Shown here piece by piece: positions 1 to 9,844 of a DNA stretch of 64,000 nucleotides. Position 1 is the first letter of the stretch. Each line of letters starts with the position of its first letter. The position numbers were made by a program, and so were the translations under genes. The notes beneath the pieces are model-generated. The model had not been told where the DNA came from and ran no database searches. It saw only the letters and a list, made by a program, of their open reading frames with translations. The DNA is from Varroa destructor. Its lineage: Eukaryota; Arthropoda; Arachnida; Mesostigmata; Varroidae. Location: assembly GCF_002443255.2 (NCBI RefSeq), contig NW_019211456.1, forward strand, positions 13,228,229 to 13,292,228. Reading direction: 5' to 3'.

Positions 1-1427
1 AGCCCGGCACCTTTTACATTGCGTGGGTGAACTGGTGCCGTCGCTGACCGTAAGCACCTAGCTGCTACGCTTAGGCGCTGTTGCCCCCGCGTTTTTACTT
101 ACTCCTATACACACAAGCCAACGATAACGCCGCCACCGCCATCGTTTGGCCGTCGTGTAGACGAATATTCATCCAGCCAGTCGGCCGGCCGGCTGAGCAG
201 GGAGTGAACAAGCGATCCAAGCGACCCTTCGAAATTGCTGTTACGCTTTCATGCAATGGCGCGGACGACTAAGCGTAACGGATTCAGAAGCAACAACATT
301 AACGGCGGGCGATGTCTGAAGAGGAGTGGTGCAAGTGCACTGAGAGGATAATTGGTGCAAGTAGTACCGACTGTGAGTAAGGCTGCAGCAATGAAGTTCG
401 CCCAACTGCTGGCCCCTAACTTCAACAATTCTAGCGTTGGTGGCTAACGTTATTTTTACAGAAAGCCTAAGGCAAGCAGCCACCTAATGCCCCTCTGTGC
501 TCTTCTGCATTGCTCTGAGTAATTATTTATAAAGCTTTGTGGCGCGATTACTACGTCAGCGGGCCGTGAGTGGGCGGAGGAGTAAGAGTTCGCGGGTTGA
601 CGGTAGGCTGGAAACGGCAGCGGCGGCGACGGCATGATGATAATACGCTGCTCTCCAGGGAAATATCTCTTGCAGAACGAGAAAATGTAGCTTGCGACTG
701 TTAGTGTCCGTCGTTAAGCTTCAGTCTACTAAAAGACCAGCACAACTCCCCACATAAACGAGTCCCCATAATGCCCTACAACCACCCACTGCTTCGTCGA
801 TTGTCAGGCAAAGAAAGGCTAGCTTACCACGGGGCATAAGGGTAGGGGCGATGGTTTCTTTCTAATAACAATGGTAGTGTTGGTAAGCAATATATGAAAC
901 AGGGACAACCTCGTCTTTAAAAACACGAGGGCAACATGGCGTGGGTCGCTAACACGTATTGTTAAGTGTGCTGCCATAGTAACTGTGAAACAACGAAGCA
1001 TGGCGGTCATTGTTGGTGCAAATATCAATGTTGTTAAAAGATTTACAAAAATGAATGACAAAAGTAACACTAAATAAGCTGCGGATATGGTCACTTTGCC
1101 GCCTCGTAGATTTGTTAGAGAATACGCAGGTGACTCCAGTAAAATAGCACCCGGCAGATTTTCGAATTGCCTTTCGAAATCGCGATTCCGAAGGTTCCGT
1201 CTGCATGTGAGAATGTAGGAGATGACTGGTCCGCTCGTTCACTCATACTGCCACATTGTGTTTGATAGCCGACACTCACTGAATATCTCACGTATAATGT
1301 TACAAAATGTACGAGTAACAAGTACAAAATTGTTTTTTTTTTCTAATTCAAAGATCTAATTTTAAGTTTTATCTGAAATAACTTTAAGATCATTTTTGGT
1401 GGTATTTTGATGATAATTATATGAAGA

Positions 1428-1452
1428 TAGCTAGCTAGCTAGCTAGCTAGCT
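1428..1452. repeat. (TAGC)6 tetranucleotide microsatellite
   Basis: About six perfect copies of TAGC are visible. The unit is self-complementary, so the run is also a palindrome able to fold into a hairpin. Confidence 0.9.
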
Positions 1453-2061
1453 GCTCACGAACCGTTTAGTTTCCTGCTTAAACTCTTAACAGCGGCCCAG
1501 AGATCCACGTGCTTGTCAAATAGCTGACCGTTTTCATCGGGGTTCTTTCCAGTCGGCACACACACGCAGACAAATATAGGACGAGAGCAGCTTCCCTTCG
1601 CAAAAATTTATCACAGTCATAAATTCTGACGTTGGCTGCTGGATCGCTCACCCCCACCGAACCAAGCGGCACTGGCACGTAACGCAACGCAAATCTGACC
1701 TGAACCCGCAATAATAATAATCCGCGTAACAAAAATGATCACTAACGATGCTAGAGAGAAGACGTGAATCTGAATCAAAATAAGCTGTTTGCACCCAACC
1801 GCTGATATACCAGCTACGCTTTGCAATCGTTGATGTTATTTCTTCCGATGATGGTAATGATGACAGCCGTGATCGTAGCGCTGTAGTTTGGGCAATTTTA
1901 TATTATCTTTCATATATAATGGTCTTTACAGTTATGCATATGTAAAATATATTCAGAGAAAAAAAAGGCCAGCATTTATCGTCACGAAGATCAGCGATTG
2001 GATGTTTTTCCAAGGATTATGTGCAGTACAATTCATATGGAGTTTCTTTTCAGTTGGAGGG

Positions 2062-2336
<275 letters not shown>

Positions 2337-2737
2337 TTATATGCGTGCTTACCGATGGAACTAAACGTTTAATTTTGCTATACCGGCCTGAATGGCGGGT
2401 GTAGTACGCTATCGCGGTCATTACAATACACCAGACTTGCAGTATATCCATATGATTAATATCTGACCATTGTATGCATAGATAAATAACAACGACCACT
2501 TCATCTAATTAAGTATTTTAGATTATATATAATCAAGTTAGTTAACTTTAAATTATCCATACGGAAATTCTTATATAATCGTCTGATTTCGGATTCTCGT
2601 CAAAGTGTTCATATATCGATCAAATTATCGAGCCAAAATACAATGTATAATTCGACGACGACGACGACGCATCTTCGTGCTATCATTATTCAATTCTTTG
2701 TTGGACTCTGCTCCTACTGACTTCTGCGTTATTTCAG

Positions 2738-2940
2738 GTGTAACTCAACAGCTATATAACAAATGGTGGAAGTCGCCGGGGCTGACCTGTAGCCGAGATG
2801 AGAAAAACAAAGAGGGCAAAGCAAATGCCCTTGGCATCGGCAACATTGGCGGGGTTTTTGTCGTACTACTCATCGGCCTCGCCTTCGCCATTTTAACAGC
2901 AATTTTCGAATTCATCTGGAACGCTCGGAATAATTCTCAG
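2738..2940 (+). CDS. Kainate-type ionotropic glutamate receptor, exon with end of S2 and TM4 (partial gene)
   Basis: This internal exon belongs to a kainate-class ionotropic glutamate receptor, a ligand-gated cation channel of the postsynaptic or presynaptic plasma membrane. The acceptor is TTATTTCAG ending at 2737 and the donor is CAG|GTGAGA at 2941. The exon opens in phase 1, its first two bases completing a Gly codon, and closes in phase 0 after 67 full codons. In order it encodes the end of the S2 lobe (LYNKWWK, then a Cys in GLTCSRDE matching the conserved disulfide cysteine), a short linker, and TM4 (NIGGVFVVLLIGLAFA then AIFEFIWNARN). NIGGVF and FEFIW are hallmark motifs of the family. 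The upstream ATG of this frame at 2605 lies in intron and is not a start. AMPA-type receptors differ in this stretch, so kainate-type is preferred; the exact subtype cannot be set from one exon. Confidence 0.93.
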
Positions 2941-3625
2941 GTGAGAAATGGAAAAAACAGCGGAAATGATTCATCCTTCTATAGAGGTTAACGTCAGAAT
3001 TCGCACGGTACATGTTTACAGGTGTATATAGACGGAAATATAAACACGAATGCTCTGTCTTCTCCATATACAGCGCTTGCCTCAGAGAGGCAGCATAATT
3101 AAGTTTGTCCTAAATATTTATTCTGTTATTTTGCCTTGATTAAGAGGACGAGTGGAAAAAAGAACATCTTGTGCCTTGTTGCGGTGGCTTATCCAACCAC
3201 CTTCCATGAACAAGACTCACATTAAGCCTTGTATAAAAACAAGTTACCGAACAGGGTACGTCGCCGCGCTTGACGCTTTCGAACATCGCTCGTATGTATA
3301 CTAATGGCTGTCCACTGAAGGATAATGCACCTTAAGGCTGTCGGAAAACGCGGTCACTTAGGAGAAATTGCTTAATAGGAAAGCAAGCAAAACGACATTG
3401 TGTCAATAAGAATTCGTTATGGCCACCGGGAACTTCTGAGCTTTCCTTTATGGGTTTCTCGAGAAAAAAGAAAAGCAGTATCTTACGCCTTTCATGTATC
3501 GTATCGTATCGTACCGTAACTTATAGTGGCAATAGTAGAGCACAGAGTAGATCATAATAACAATTGCAGTAAAGGATGACAGGATAATTAACCAGTGAAG
3601 CGTCTCAATGCGTCTGCGATTACAG
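2941..3625 (+). other. Receptor intron, 685 bp, phase 0
   Basis: It starts GTGAGA and ends GATTACAG. It lies between two exons whose products read continuously from TM4 into the cytoplasmic tail. I see no other gene inside. A (GTATC)n run lies near 3496-3516. Confidence 0.8.
3496..3516. repeat. Short GTATC pentanucleotide repeat
   Basis: About four tandem copies of GTATC, the last with one mismatch (GTACC), inside the receptor intron. Confidence 0.75.
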
Positions 3626-3764
3626 GTCGATAGGCGATCATTGTGCACCGAAATGGCCAATGAACTTCGGTTTGCCGTCCGATGTGGCGCCTCGAGACAA
3701 AGACCCGCCTTCGATAGTGGACATAATCATCCCGCCAAGCGGAGATGCTCAAAGTGCCTACAGG
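3626..3764 (+). CDS. Kainate-type glutamate receptor, proximal cytoplasmic-tail exon
   Basis: This exon continues the same receptor. The acceptor is GATTACAG ending at 3625, and the donor GTAAGG begins at 3765. It opens in phase 0, matching the previous donor, and closes in phase 1 after 46 codons plus one G. The product holds the motif RRSLCTEMANELRFAVRC, which matches the membrane-proximal tail of kainate subunits (RS-C-EM-EELR then a Cys), followed by a basic stretch KRRCSKCLQ. This tail segment sits just inside the membrane after TM4 and is where vertebrate kainate subunits bind trafficking and scaffold proteins. That role is known for the family and is not shown here. An ATG at 3608 lies in the intron and is not a start. 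Confidence 0.85.
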
Positions 3765-6700
3765 GTAAGGCAGCAAATTTTATCGTTTATTTACTTCAGT
3801 ATGCTTTATTACTTTTTTGACGCAAGTGCATAACTGGTAACGCCCAATAGGACTTCGTTTACATAAACCGTATTGTCGATACGTTTTATTGAATCTGTAA
3901 CGAAACGATAGATTTATATATGTGTATATATAGAGGACACATAAGTTAATTTAATCACACAAACTGTGAGTACCGAAGTGTACCGTTCATGCTATGCGAT
4001 TCATACGGGAGATGAAATGGTCAAAATGAACGACAAAGTACAATTTATTTCGCTTAAATCGTTGGCCATATAAAATCGGATTGATTCTGAAGACAGATAG
4101 ATCGAAAATCGCGTAACCGCCCTATTGAAGGATTTGATATAATTTCGATTCATATCAGTAATACCTCACTTGATTTTTCAAGGAGCTAGAGGCTTTTTGA
4201 TTTGTGCGTCGATCGGTGTCATAGTTTTGCGTCCAGTTCTGAAATAAGTTGCCACTCTTGTTCTAACTTCCTCAACGCACCAGTCTCGATTAGTGAGCCG
4301 TCGTCCCATCACTAATGAACTTCTAGCGAAACTATTTCGTTCATAGAGAGAACTATAGCTTATGTCAAATAGCCAGTCTTTGGATTGCCTGTCTGCCTGC
4401 ATGTACATCTGAGAGGCAATTTGTACCGTTTGTTTCAGGACTTTATTGTATTCTATCTCCTTACATTGCGGATTATCAGCATTGCATTGAATAGCAATTA
4501 GTTTTATACATGTACCAGCCCGCGCGTCGCCACTGGTATACCCATTTTTTAAAAACGTCATCCTATCAAATCTGTCAAAAAATGAAAACGATGATCGAAT
4601 AGGGACACCATCCCATACATGGATTATGGATCTGTAGTTATGTCATAGTTTATTTGCATGTTCCGGCCACCTGATATAGCCTGCTATGCCAGCACATCGA
4701 CAACTGCGTGGTTAAAATACGCGCTTCGCTATTAACTGACGAGTCGTGCTCAGCCTATTCCTAGAATGCTTCATCGTATCGCGCAAATAGGCCAGCATGG
4801 TCGTGCCTTCCTGCGAGCGGTCCATCGAATTTGCGGGAGATCGGTTCGTTTTTGAACCTCTGATCTTCTCTTTGGACCATCCTTACCAGGTTAATTAGTT
4901 CTCCCTCATGTCGTTTAATTGTTGTGGCCTTTGGAAAGAATTGAGCTAGACTTAGAGCGAATCGAGAAACGGGAGAGCAATGGCGTGTGTAACGGTTGTT
5001 TCGGTGGCTCCGGTCCCTATCGAACATAGTACCAGAGAACTAGATAGATACAGAAGTGGCTGACTCATTGGCTACGAACGGAACGAAATGCACGCTCGTT
5101 GATCTGGTTGCCAGAGGCCATTGCTGCTTCGGGTACAATGGCTGCCGCCGATGCGGACAGCGTCAACCATTAATACTGTCTTTGCTGCTCACTTTCCTTC
5201 GTCTACCGTGAACGTGTGCCAGCGCCCCAATGCTGACACTGCCCGCAGTCACATCGAGAACTAATTGGCGCGCGGCCAACTCCTAATCATACGTGAGTTA
5301 AGCCCTAACGGATGGTATAGAGGCCCAATAGTCCGCGGTACATTGCCCAACGGTCAAGCAAACGAAACTGCTGCTGGGCTCATTGCGCGGTTGTGCTTTA
5401 CAATAATAATAGTAATATATACGGTCATCGTATGTCCAGCGTACGCCCTTAGTACAGCGGCATGTAGGTTTAGCCCCTATGAACACACAATATAGAGGCT
5501 ATTGTGGTTGTCATTTTCCGTCGTGTGGTCTACCATGTTACCGCAGCCGCAAGTGGCCGTACCCGTCCATCAGCCACTTTCTGGCATACTTGCATTGCTA
5601 CATACCGACGGTAGTAATGAAGTAACAGTATTACACTAGGATAGATACAACGTTTTCTGGCCTGTGGAGCCGTAAGTGTCTGCTGATGGTTTCTCTCATT
5701 CATACGTAGGTAGATTTATCTCGTCGTGCAGCAGCTGGACCGAAACTATTAAAGAACAACGCCGGAGACTATGAGCAGCCCTGATATTAGTGCCTGCTGG
5801 ACAGTATGAATAGTGCTAGTAGTGCCAATGCGATGGCAATGAATGGGGATAGAACGAAGGGGTGGCGGTTAGCTTAGGCTTTATGTGGGAAAAAAGCTTG
5901 GCTGTATGGGAAGATAGTGAAAGAGACTGTATATTTTGCTTTTTCCTCTTCTTGTTGGCAGCTGGTCAAGGACGTCTGGCAGTGACGGCCGCAGCGTCGG
6001 GATGTGAACATATCAGGATCAGCCATCGGATAGCTCGCCGGACAGGCGGATGACACTGGGGCTTGTCAGACCATAGCAATGTGGTCCAGGGGCATGAGGT
6101 CCCTAAGTAAATCATAGGGGTTTCTTAATGGTACCCACTTTTGCACGTTTATTCAAACAAAGGTACCGCTAGTCCACCCTCCTGGTGGGCTGTTCGCCGG
6201 CTGTTTGGTTCCGCGATTCGCATGTGAGACGGCTAGTCATTTATATATCATGACAATAAAGACGATAACATGATCAATAAATAGGATCATACGCAACGTA
6301 TGCAAGATATTAGTCGTGTTATCAGCTGTATTCCAATGAACATGTACGCAGATATCTGCCGGCTATCCTTTATCTTTGCCCGAAAAAGCTCAGCTTACGG
6401 CCCCAAGGGATCTAACAATTTGTTAAAGCTAAATCAAAATTGATGAGCTATACAGCATATTACTTGACTCTACACAGATATTGCTCAGCTAAGCATAGAA
6501 ATACTTTCGCAAAATGGAAGCTGAATATCTGCCCACTTCACACCGTTTCATGCGCCAACTTTGTCTTCGACTGTTTGAGTTGTCCCTCACCGTTATCGAG
6601 TCTAAGCACCCCCCTCAATCGATGATCGTCCTACCTTTTTCATGTATAAAGTCTTAGTAGATAAATTTAATTATCCTAGTGGGGCACAACGATTTGATAC

Positions 6701-7209
6701 CCTCAAGCTATTGTCAATAGATCCGAAGAAAGACGAACATTGAAATATTACAACCTCTTTAAATAAAAGGACGCTTCTTGATTCTTGGCCCTTGAGCTTT
6801 TTTCTGGGCAGGTTGGCACCAGCCAATGATTGCCCTTGACCCTGACAGCGAATCAGTTTTCTTATATTTGGCACGATAGTTAAGACGAAACCTTCAGAAT
6901 TTCGGACTACTTGTCCTGCTTGATGGAGGTTTTGCTGCAACGCCAGTAATAGCGTAGACGACGCGGAACTGAAGCCCCGTTTCGACTATGCAGGATGATG
7001 TTTTTTTGGAACATAATCTGCAATTTATGAAATCTGCATTGTGTCGTGCAGCACGCCGATCACTGCCTGAAACGCCGGTCGCGTCTTTACCCTACTCGAC
7101 GATTTCTATAGCTACTGTAATGTACGCACACCGGAACGCTTACTCTTTCCTCTTACAGCCTACCTCATTTTTTTATGCAGTACCCTTCTCTTCTGTTCCT
7201 GCAGCTTCG

Positions 7210-7379
7210 TTAGTCAGATTGTCCTCCTGAGATGAAAAGGTTTTCCGAATTGTTGTTCACTACGGCTAAATCTTGATGTCTCTTCCGATAGGATCTACTC
7301 GGGTAGTTGCCGGCTTTGTTTATGCTGTTGGTGCCGCCGAGCATCGTCCTCCTATCTCTTGGGTGGCAACAGCGGTCCT
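7210..7379 (-). CDS. Candidate minus-strand terminal exon nested in the receptor intron, unknown product
   Basis: I do not recognise this product. On the minus strand a good 3' splice site (TTACTATTTCTAACAG) is followed by an open frame of 55 codons ending in TAA at 7210-7212. It opens in phase 1. The product is hydrophilic and begins EDRCC; it contains MLGGTNSINKAGNY and ends GGQSD. No membrane segment is visible. No polyadenylation signal lies close downstream; the nearest candidate on that strand is near 6150. It would be a gene nested in the receptor intron on the opposite strand. A chance open frame is about as likely. Confidence 0.2.
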
Positions 7380-9391
7380 CTGTTAGAAATAGTAATGTGA
7401 AGGTCATTGAGAAGATGGAAAGGACGCTGTAAAGAGGTTGGGTAGCCGGTTTGAGCAGATGCGAGCAACAGCCTCTGGGGCTGAGGGCGCGACATCGTTA
7501 GGCACTCCGTTTGTTGGTGGTTCGATCGTATTGCTACAAAATGTACGCCAGTCGGGGTGAATTCAAGTGGAAGGTTACCGCCGCAGCATGGAGAGGAAAG
7601 GACAGAGACGAGGCAGTGCGGCATGGCCTCTCACAGAGTCGGATGTGAAAATTTACTGGACTACCTTTTCGCCGCGATAGAGCATCAACGGAAGCAACGA
7701 GAGGAACGAATCTAGATCGTTTTGGGTGTGTTTCGTTCGCACCCGTTCGTTCTTGGCCTAGAGTTGGAACTCTGAAGAGGCGGTGAGGGGTTGTACATGA
7801 GATCACTCATTTGCGGAAATGGGAACGAGAAGCGGCCACTGGGTCAAGCAGTCGTGGCCCCTCTTTCCTTAGAGAATTGTCATTGGTCCTTTTTTATTAT
7901 TTCTCTGATCGCAAGCTGCGTTTCTGATAGCGAAACAGCCCTCGCTGTTTTTCATTCAGTCCGAGTCTAGAGATCGTGTGCGCGAAAAACGGTGCTCGCT
8001 ATCCTTACAACGAAGTGCAGGATTTAGCAGACACGCGCGTTCGACAATTTTCTGAATACGCATGAAGAAAATTCTCGACGTCAAAGGGTTGTGGTCAACA
8101 TCCGTTTCAGCATACAAGCGGGAAATCAATCTAAAAATTAGCTGTGCTAAGCTTGCGGATCTGCGAAGAGATCATTACGCGGATCAGCGGATCTAAGCGA
8201 TGGCCCAACATCGTCTTTCAAGAACAAATACTGTTAAATGGGGATGTCTCTTTGACAATCTTTTCTTTAACAGCGAGCCCATCCGCGTGAAGAAGATGTA
8301 AAAGCAAAGAAACATTCTCATCGTTGCTGCTGCTGCTTAACAATATAGACTCTACGATAACTATAGCGTGCAAACTTTTCAAAGATTCGACTATCCCTAG
8401 CAGACAGCATGGCTGGTGAACGAACAGTATATGGTCCCACTGGTATGTTGCCTTTGTAAGGGTGATTCATTGCAGGCCAGAGAAGCAAATGGCCGGAGTT
8501 AAGGAGTTAGGAAGTGGGGGAAGGGGGGAGCGCGGGAAGGTGAACCAGAGGTTCCTCCTCAGTAGAGCGCTGTCAGAGTGGACTCACAGAGAAGAGTCCC
8601 TAACCAACCACGCACGAACGGTTCCTGTTGCAGTTTACGAGCTCGATTATGAGTCTCAACTCTCAGTGACACTAGGAACTAGTCGTAGTCGTATGTACGG
8701 TAGTATGTCCCGTACTGTTATGGGTCCACCTACTGCTATGAAACAGCCGTGGGACCGAAGGGCAGAAGGTCAACCATGTGCTATAATATAGGCGGCTCGG
8801 TTCGGTCATCTAGCTCATTGCCCCAACCTGAAGGATAGGGGGATAGCCACAAAACGAATAAGCAAATCGTAGAGATTCGCTTGGGTGGTCGTTGTAGGTT
8901 ATTTCGGTAAACCGGACGAAAAATAAGCCAAGTATGGCTCGACTTATTTGCTTTAAGTGAAATCATTAAGTACTTCCATTTATCGGCACTTGTCATCGAA
9001 AGTGGAACTTTATTACAATAACCTCATTTACCTAAGTTCCAACGTCTAGTTTATATACCAATAAAATATTAAGTGTATTCGTGGTTCGTCGTTACTGATT
9101 CGCCCACCTAGCATTGGTTGTTACGGTCAACAATAGTAGATAAGCTAATGTGGCGCTTCCAGTGTGCGTAGTACCTTTCTATTATTTATCTATTTTCTTG
9201 GACAAGTTCAGCGTTGTGCAAGTTCATTTAATCTATATATAAACAGAGATCTAAAAAAGGAATGAACAGTTTTTGTGATCGAAAGTTGTTTGTAAATTGC
9301 ACTTTTAGATATTTTCTTTTACAGTGCATATATGCATAGCCACAGGGCTATCTTGTTGAGAAGACAATAGGTTCATTTACTCTGCACGGTG

Positions 9392-9426
9392 TTATTATTA
9401 TTGTTGTTGTTGTTGTTGTTGTTATT
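9392..9426. repeat. (TTA)n/(TTG)n microsatellite upstream of the receptor terminal exon
   Basis: About three TTA units run into about eight TTG units and end about 13 bp before the AG at 9437. On the + strand this T-rich tract sits where a polypyrimidine tract is needed, so repeat-length changes could affect splicing. Confidence 0.9.
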
Positions 9427-9438
9427 GCTAAATCCCAG

Positions 9439-9617
9439 GCAGCACATTTGTGACCTCAGCGTTGGATTTGCCATTCCCACCGCCGCCTCCGTTTCCGGGC
9501 CACGCCGGCCACGGGATTCGTGAAAACGGGCCTATTTGTGTGGGCATCGGAGGCGGTTCGTGTAGTGGTCCAGGGCTGGCGCGACCTCCTTCGCCATACG
9601 ATTACGATGACACCTAG
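9439..9617 (+). CDS. Kainate-type glutamate receptor, C-terminal exon with TAG stop
   Basis: This is the proposed last coding exon of the receptor. The acceptor is AAATCCCAG ending at 9438. The exon opens in phase 1, so the G closing the previous exon plus GC gives a Gly codon. The tail then reads CLQ-GSTFVTSALDLP, a seven-residue Pro/Phe run (FPPPPPF), a Gly-rich stretch (GIGGGSCSG) and PPSPYDYDDT, with TAG at 9615-9617. Arthropod kainate subunits as I remember them also carry a TYVP-like segment just after the Cys-containing basic stretch, which supports this exon; that comparison is from memory. The Pro-rich part could bind SH3 or WW domains and the C-terminus could be a PDZ ligand, both inference. 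The open frame does not end at the TAG, and an AATAAA lies at 9839. Confidence 0.6.
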
Positions 9618-9779
9618 CATCAGGCCCTGGAGGTCGACAGCAGCGTCGCTTCCACCTCCAACTATGAGATCAACCCACAACAACAAGCAGCCCACGCTCA
9701 TCATGTGGCCTCGCAAGGAACGACGACTTGCAGTCAGCAAGACGGGCGCTTTGCTACGGTAATAGCAATAATAATATGA
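9618..9779 (+). other. In-frame open extension after the receptor TAG stop
   Basis: Downstream of the TAG at 9615-9617 the same frame stays open for 53 codons to a TGA at 9777-9779. The product would be HQALEVDSSVASTSNY followed by a Gln/Ala/His-rich part and TTTCSQQDGRFAT. A possible donor ACG|GTAATA at 9759 would close the frame in phase 0, which matches the phase-0 exon at 14171. Possible readings are stop-codon readthrough, an allelic or decayed nonsense codon, or an ordinary 3' UTR open by chance. Confidence 0.3.
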
Positions 9780-9838
9780 GTGTAGTTATTCAAGCCACTT
9801 GATTAATTATTCGAATTAGAAAAATATTATACAATTGT

Positions 9839-9844
9839 AATAAA
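9839..9844 (+). promoter_or_regulatory. Polyadenylation signal AATAAA
   Basis: A canonical AATAAA 222 bp after the TAG and 60 bp after the TGA of the receptor's terminal frame, which fits a 3' UTR ending near 9860. Single AATAAA hexamers are common by chance in this A/T-rich sequence. Confidence 0.4.

Larger units (their letters stand above)
3765..9438 (+). other. Receptor intron, about 5.7 kb, phase 1
   Basis: Proposed intron from GTAAGG to AAATCCCAG. It carries no recognisable + strand exon that fits better than the one at 9439. An alternative phase-compatible acceptor at 5962 is listed among the rejected items. It holds a weak minus-strand candidate exon at 7210-7379 and several small open frames on both strands (for example minus 4178-4561) that I do not recognise. 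A (TTA/TTG)n tract precedes the 3' splice site and may serve as its pyrimidine-rich tract. Confidence 0.5.

Noticed and set aside
1..50. Exon end before a CC|GTAAGC donor at 49
   Set aside because: The frame ends in phase 0 and the residues do not match the receptor S2 region, so it cannot be the exon preceding 2738.
5962..6053. Alternative receptor terminal exon after TTCTTGTTGGCAG, phase-compatible, with stop and AATAAA at 6255 and 6276
   Set aside because: The phase fits and the acceptor is strong, but the product (AGQGRLAVTAAASG...) lacks the tail motif expected after the CSKC segment, whereas the 9439 exon supplies it. It remains a possible alternative terminal exon.
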